Below are positions 1 through 5,480 of a stretch of 5,480 bases of DNA, piece after piece. Origin of the DNA: an uncultured Mycoplasmataceae bacterium (GTDB taxonomy: Bacteria; Bacillota_I; Bacilli_A; Mycoplasmatales; Mycoplasmoidaceae); the NCBI GenBank assembly GCA_947176635.1, contig CAMWRJ010000033.1:1-5480 (forward strand), read 5' to 3'. Positions within the stretch are counted from its first letter, which is position 1; every line of letters starts with the position of its first letter. The position numbers and the translations under genes are program-made. A model generated the notes under the pieces. The model had not been told where the DNA came from. It worked only from the letters and a program-made list of their open reading frames with translations, and ran no database searches.

Positions 1-53
1 CAAGCACAATGAGGCCGAAGGTAGCATTATGTGAGAATAGGAAATTGTCGCGC
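1..53 (+). ncRNA. ffs: Signal recognition particle RNA (4.5S/scRNA type), 3' part only
   Basis: This is the RNA scaffold of the signal recognition particle, which binds Ffh and targets nascent membrane and secreted proteins to the membrane. The stretch has 25 G/C in 53 bases by my count, against a very AT-rich background, which is typical of structured RNA genes in mollicutes. It has no open frame of note. Positions 12-26 read AGG, CC, GAAG, G, TAGCA, resembling the universal SRP domain IV (Ffh-binding symmetric loop, AGG opposite AGCA, closed by a GNAR-like tetraloop). Flanking bases can pair as the helix below the loop: CACA 5-8 with TGTG 30-33, plus A/T pairs inside. The 5' half lies outside the window, and the 3' end near 50-53 is an estimate from where the AT-rich spacer begins. 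The apical stem looks about one base pair shorter than in E. coli or Bacillus. The identification is from motif recognition only. Another structured RNA cannot be excluded. Confidence 0.68.
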
Positions 54-70
54 AAAAAAATTAAATTATG

Positions 71-115
71 AATAAATTAGCATTTTTATCAAAAGAGTGC
101 TAATTTATTTTTTTT
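71..115 (+). terminator. Putative intrinsic terminator of the upstream RNA, overlapping CIRCE 1
   Basis: A perfect 12-bp inverted repeat (71-82 AATAAATTAGCA and 98-109 TGCTAATTTATT) with a 15-nt loop is followed directly by six T's (110-115) and more T-rich sequence. This is the layout of a Rho-independent terminator for the RNA gene ending near 53. The stem is AT-rich (2 G-C pairs by my count), so its strength is uncertain. The inner part is the CIRCE operator, so the hairpin may be only an extended operator. Confidence 0.5.
77..103. promoter_or_regulatory. CIRCE operator 1 (HrcA site) upstream of lon
   Basis: The left arm TTAGCATTT (77-85), a 9-nt spacer and the right arm GAGTGCTAA (95-103) match the CIRCE consensus TTAGCACTC-N9-GAGTGCTAA. 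The right arm is perfect and the left arm has two changes at its inner end. CIRCE is bound by the repressor HrcA, which loses activity on heat stress. The site lies just upstream of the putative lon core promoter and its symmetry extends outwards to 12-bp arms. Confidence 0.9.
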
Positions 116-126
116 ATTTTAAAAAA

Positions 127-137
127 TATGTTAATAT
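127..137 (+). promoter_or_regulatory. Putative lon promoter (extended -10)
   Basis: TATG at 127-130 followed by one base and TAATAT at 132-137 resembles the extended -10 (TRTGn-TAtaaT) common in low-GC Gram-positives and mollicutes. The region about 17 bp upstream (109-114) is only T's, so there is no recognisable -35, which is common in mycoplasmas. A start near 144 would give a leader of about 73 nt and place CIRCE 2 immediately at the start site, as expected for repression. AT-rich background makes chance matches frequent. Confidence 0.5.
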
Positions 138-145
138 TTTATGTA

Positions 146-172
146 TTAGCATATTATTAATGAGAGTGCTAA
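146..172. promoter_or_regulatory. CIRCE operator 2 (HrcA site) at the lon start site
   Basis: The left arm TTAGCATAT (146-154), a 9-nt spacer and a perfect right arm GAGTGCTAA (164-172) form a second CIRCE. The left arm differs from consensus at its three innermost positions. The site begins 69 bp after the start of CIRCE 1 and lies between the putative promoter and the lon ribosome binding site, so it would also be transcribed into the lon leader. Confidence 0.9.
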
Positions 173-200
173 AAACTAAATAAGATTATTTAATTTATAA

Positions 201-207
201 AAAGGAG
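201..207 (+). promoter_or_regulatory. Ribosome binding site of lon
   Basis: AAAGGAG ends 9 nt before the ATG at 217. This strong Shine-Dalgarno fixes the lon start at that codon. Confidence 0.85.
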
Positions 208-216
208 AATTAAGAT

Positions 217-2640
217 ATGTATCCATTATTAGCAATTAGGGGATTGTTTCCATTTGCAAACAATGAATTATTAATTAAAGTAGCAAGAGAACAATCTAAA
301 AAATCAATTGAAATTGCAATGAATGATTATCAAGGTAAAATTATTCTTGCACCTCAACTTAATTTAGATATTGATAAACCTAAATTAGATGATTTATCTA
401 GAATTGGTGCTTTAGCTAAAATTAAAAATTTAGAACGTGTAAAAAATAAAAACGGTGAAGAAGAATTTTTAGTTATTTTTAAAGTTAATTCAAATGGTTT
501 TTATTCAATAAAAAATAATAATAAAAATAAAGATATTGATTTATCAGAATCTGAATTTGATTTTGTATCATATGAAATTAGTGATCCAACAAATGAAGAT
601 TTATTAGCTTTAAATAATTTATGCTATGAAATTGTTACAAATACAAATGATTATTTTCAAGAAAATAAAGAATTTCGTAAAACAGAAAAATATATAAAGA
701 AAATTTTTGAAATTTATGAAAATGAAAAAGGTGAAATTTCAAAAAAATATTTTGAAAAAGTATTATCTAATTTTTATGATGTATTTCCAAAATGAAATGA
801 TAAAACTGCACCAACTTCATATCGTAAACAATATTTTGATATTTGAACTGATTATTATCAAACATTCTCTATTTCTAAAAAAATTGAAATTTTAAATGTA
901 ATACTTGTTGATTTTACTCCTGAAGGTAAAAAAATAGCAAAAGATGTAGATGCTGATATTTCTAAAAAAATGTCTACAATGATGAATAAACAACAAAAAG
1001 AATTTTATTTAAGAGAAAAATTAAAAATTATTAAAGAAGAATTAGGTGAAATTTCTAATCGTGATGATGAATCAGAAGTAATTAAAAAACGTTTAAAAAA
1101 CAATCCTTATCCAGAACATATTAAACAAAAAATATTATCTGAATTAGGAAAATATGAATCAGCATTTACTTCTAATGAATCTGGAATGGTAAAAACATAT
1201 ATTGATTGATTATTAGATTTACCTTGATGACAAACATCTCAAGATAATTTAGATTTAAAACATGTTCAAAAAGTGTTAGATTCAAATCATTATGGAATTG
1301 AAAAAGTAAAAGAAAGAATTATTGAATATATAGCAATGAGATTGAATAATCAAAATGCAAGTGGTTCAATTATTTGTTTAGTTGGTCCTCCAGGTGTTGG
1401 TAAAACTTCATTAGCAAAATCAATTGCTGAAGCATTAAATAAAGTTTATGTAAAAGTAGCTTTAGGTGGTGTGAAAGATGAATCAGAAATTAGAGGACAT
1501 AGAAGAACTTACTTAGGTGCAATGCCAGGCAGAATAATTAAAGCTATGAAAAAAGCAAAAGTAATCAACCCATTATTTTTATTAGATGAAATTGATAAAA
1601 TGAGTAGCGATTTTAAAGGCGATCCTGCAAGTGCAATGCTTGAAGTATTAGACCCAGAACAAAACAAATTATTTAGTGATAATTACATTGAAGAAGAATA
1701 TGATTTATCAAAAGTAATGTTTATTTGTACAGCAAATTATTATAATCAAATACCAGCTGCATTAATTGATAGATTAGAAATTATTGAATTATCAAGTTAT
1801 ACAGCTAATGAGAAAAAAGAAATTGCTAAAAATTATTTAGTTGATAGAGTACTTAAAAAAGCTAATTTAACAAAAAAAGATATTCAATTTACAGATGAAG
1901 CAATTGATTATTTAATTAATTATTATTCAAGAGAAGCTGGAGTTCGTGAATTAGAAAGATTACTTGAACAAATTGTTAGAAAATCTTTAGTTGCTAAATT
2001 AAAAGGTACAGAATATGAAAAAGTAATTACTCCTGAAATTGTAACAAAATTATTAGGTAAGCAACGTTTCGATGTAACTATTAAAGAAAAACAACAAATT
2101 CCAGGAATTGTTAACGGAATGGCTTATACAGCTGCTGGTGGTGATTTATTACCAATTGAAGCAACTTATTTCCCAGGAAAAGGTAATATTATTATTACTG
2201 GAAACTTAGAAAAAACAATGAATGAATCTGTATCAGTTGCATTTGGTTATGTAAAAGCAAATGCTGAAAAATTTGGTATTAAAGATATTAAATTTAATGA
2301 AATTGATGTTCATTTACATGTTCCTGCTGGTGGTATTCCAAAAGATGGTCCAAGTGCTGGTGTAACAATTACTACAGCTTTAATATCATTGTTTAGAAAT
2401 GAACCAGTTAGTTCAGACATTAGTATGACTGGTGAAATTATGCTAAGAGGTAAAGTTGGAATTATTGGTGGAGTAAAAGAAAAAGTAATTTCAGCGCAAC
2501 GTGCAGGAATTAAAAACATCTTCTTACCAAAAGATGATGAAAGATTCTTAGAAGATATACCAAAAGAAATTTTAAATAAATTAACTATTAATTTAGTTGA
2601 AAAATATGATGATATTTTTAATAAAATATTTAATAAATAA
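217..2640 (+). CDS. lon: ATP-dependent protease La (Lon, LonA type), HrcA-regulated
   Basis: Lon is a cytosolic hexameric AAA+ serine protease that unfolds and degrades damaged and regulatory proteins. With UGA as Trp the frame encodes 807 aa, full length for LonA and somewhat longer than the roughly 775 aa usual in Firmicutes. In order it shows the N-terminal substrate-binding domain (about residues 1-210), a helical/coiled-coil region ending in a KQQKEFYLREKLK-type segment (about 258-270), and the AAA+ module. That module has Walker A GPPGVGKT (390-397), Walker B LFLLDEID with D457/E458, sensor-1 N507, a candidate arginine finger R519 (IDRLE) and sensor-2 R577. The C-terminal protease domain carries KDGPSAG with catalytic S713 and GGVKEK with catalytic K756, 43 residues apart as in E. 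coli Lon. In-frame UGA codons are at 793, 844, 1207, 1225 and 1228. Those at 1207-1230 give the conserved DWLL..LPW signature. Two CIRCE sites and a strong ribosome binding site precede it. No dedicated terminator is seen before dnaK, so read-through is possible. Confidence 0.97.
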
Positions 2641-2643
2641 AAA

Positions 2644-2670
2644 TTAGCAATCTTATATTATGAGTGCTAA
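2644..2670. promoter_or_regulatory. CIRCE operator 3 (HrcA site) upstream of dnaK
   Basis: The left arm TTAGCAATC (2644-2652), a 9-nt spacer and a perfect right arm GAGTGCTAA (2662-2670) match the HrcA-binding consensus with a single change. This is the best-conserved of the three operators here. It starts 3 bp after the lon stop codon and overlaps the expected -35 region of the dnaK promoter. Confidence 0.94.
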
Positions 2671-2685
2671 AAAATGTTATATAAT
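2658..2685 (+). promoter_or_regulatory. Putative dnaK promoter
   Basis: A consensus -10 TATAAT lies at 2680-2685. The best -35 candidate 16 bp upstream is TTATGA (2658-2663), a weak match that lies inside CIRCE 3, so HrcA binding would block RNA polymerase. A start near 2692 gives a leader of about 39 nt. An overlapping TATATA read (2678-2683) preceded by TGn is an alternative -10. Confidence 0.6.
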
Positions 2686-2715
2686 TAAAGTATAAATAAT
2701 ATATTTATTTCAAAA

Positions 2716-2722
2716 AAGAGGT
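2716..2722 (+). promoter_or_regulatory. Ribosome binding site of dnaK
   Basis: AAGAGGT, with its GAGG core at 2718-2721, sits 8-9 nt before the ATG at 2731. This supports that start, as does the standard N-terminus that follows. Confidence 0.8.
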
Positions 2723-2727
2723 ACTAA

Positions 2728-4503
<1,776 letters not shown>

Positions 4504-4512
4504 TAAGAAATT

Positions 4513-5480
4513 ATGAAAATATTAAAATCAGAAATTAAAGATAATTTTGTTACATTTGAAACTGAATTTGATGCACAAGATTTAAAACAAGTTGAAAATG
4601 AAGTATTAACTCAATTATCAAAAAATATTAAAATTAAAGGTTATAGACCTGGTAAAGTTCCAGTTGAAGTTGCTAAAAAACACATTTCATCTAAGGAATT
4701 AGAATATAAAGTAATTAATTTATTAGCTCAAAAATATTATCCTGAATTAGAAACATTTAAAGAGTTTAAAGAATTTAATGCTGTAATTACTGGAGAATGA
4801 ATTGTAACATTAGAACAATATGAATTTTCTAAGTATGCAAAAATACTTTATAAATTCGAACAATATCCAACAATTGAAGTTGGAGATTATAAATCTTTAG
4901 AATTACCTGAATTTAAAGAAGAAATTACAGATGAAACTTTAGAAGCAGAATTAAAATTCTTATTAAAAGCAAGCGCTAAAGATGTTCTATTTGAAAAAGA
5001 TGAAAAAGTTTCAGAAAATGATTTAATTAGCATTAATTTAGAAATGCATGCTGAAAATGAAAAAGAACATAAATTAACAAATCGTGTTTTTGAAGTTAAA
5101 GAAAATAGATCAATTATTGATTTTGTTCAAAATGTTGTTGGTTTAAAAGTTGGTGAATCTGTTGAATATGCAGTTAATTATCCAAAAGATTTCTTTATTA
5201 AAGAATTTGCTGATAAAAAAGGTCATATTAAAATTGATATTTTAAATGCTTATCATTTAATTATTCCAGAATTAAATGAAGAATATATCAATTCTTTAGG
5301 TATTGAAAGAATTAAAACAAAAGAACAATTTTTAGAACAATTCAAACAAGATATTTTGACACAAAAATTAAATAATTATAAAAAAGTTAATCTTAATTTA
5401 ATTAACAATGAAATTATTAAAATTAGTAAAATTAATTTTTATCAAGAATTATTAATTCAAAAACAATCAAATCAATTAAT
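4513..5480 (+). CDS. tig: Trigger factor (ribosome-associated chaperone), 3' end outside window
   Basis: Trigger factor docks at the ribosomal exit tunnel and shields nascent chains before DnaK. The frame is open from ATG 4513 to the window edge (322 complete codons), passing one UGA-Trp at 4798 (residue 96). A full protein is usually about 430-480 aa, so the distal C-terminal chaperone arms are missing here. The N-terminal domain carries the ribosome-docking signature GYRPGKVP at residues 43-50. A FKBP-like prolyl-isomerase domain is expected at about 166-250 and is recognisable by position and its ending (DILNAYHLIIPELNEEYINSLG-like boundary to the C-domain), but its core is divergent. There is no clear Shine-Dalgarno in front of the ATG, and the gene starts 9 nt after the dnaK stop. 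It is therefore probably translated by re-initiation or coupling in a dnaK-tig operon and indirectly under HrcA control. Confidence 0.94.

Noticed and set aside
45..78. A second lon promoter upstream of CIRCE 1 (TTGTCG at 45-50, TAAATT at 73-78)
   Set aside because: The spacing of 22 bp is too long, the -35 candidate is inside the SRP RNA, and the -10 match is poor.
510..531. AAT/AAA-rich tract in lon as a phase-variable repeat
   Set aside because: It is a short imperfect run encoding Lys/Asn in a loop of the N-terminal domain, with no uniform repeat unit. Such tracts are expected at this base composition.
707..895. Plus-strand frame of 62 codons overlapping lon in another frame
   Set aside because: It is Lys/Ile/Leu-rich low complexity typical of out-of-frame AT-rich DNA. 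The lon frame continues through this region once UGA is read as Trp.
793..1230. Possible pseudogene: lon interrupted by several in-frame TGA codons
   Set aside because: All interruptions are UGA, none is UAA or UAG, there is no frameshift, and conserved Lon tryptophans fall on them. The same happens in dnaK and tig, so it is the genetic code.
2310..2519. Minus-strand frame of 69 codons within lon
   Set aside because: It lies wholly opposite the conserved Lon protease domain, has no ribosome binding site and resembles nothing. It is a shadow of lon.

Overview
This window is a very AT-rich chromosomal segment from a mollicute (Mycoplasma sensu lato). UGA must be read as tryptophan (translation table 4). 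With UGA as stop, lon, dnaK and tig would all be cut at points where the family alignment continues without a break. Read as Trp, UGA restores conserved Lon residues (the YIDW and LPWW stretch near residues 329-338). All seven Trp codons I can see are UGA and none is UGG. I cannot name the species. The low GC, UGA usage and HrcA/CIRCE control of lon fit the Mycoplasma/Metamycoplasma/Mycoplasmopsis/Ureaplasma lineages.

Layout, all on the + strand. Positions 1-53 are markedly GC-richer (25 of 53 bases by my count) and look like the 3' part of the small bacterial SRP RNA (ffs), which enters from the left. Positions 54-216 are a dense control region with two CIRCE operators (77-103 and 146-172), a likely extended -10 promoter between them, and a good ribosome binding site. 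The first CIRCE sits inside a perfect 12-bp inverted repeat followed by six T's, so it probably also acts as a terminator. lon (217-2640, 807 aa) follows. The 90-bp lon-dnaK spacer holds a third CIRCE (2644-2670), a consensus -10 box and a strong Shine-Dalgarno. dnaK (2731-4503, 590 aa) comes next. After only 9 nt comes tig (from 4513), which is still open at the right edge with at least 322 codons.

Functionally the window is a compact protein-quality-control cluster. SRP RNA and trigger factor act on nascent chains at the ribosome, DnaK folds and holds clients after them, and Lon degrades those that fail. Three CIRCE elements indicate that HrcA represses lon and dnaK and releases them on heat stress. 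tig is probably co-transcribed with dnaK. The genes of the DnaK machine that often accompany it (hrcA, grpE, dnaJ) are not in this window.

I see no mobile element, CRISPR array, tRNA or foreign gene. The families are all known. The points of interest are in the regulatory architecture and in small departures from the family norm.
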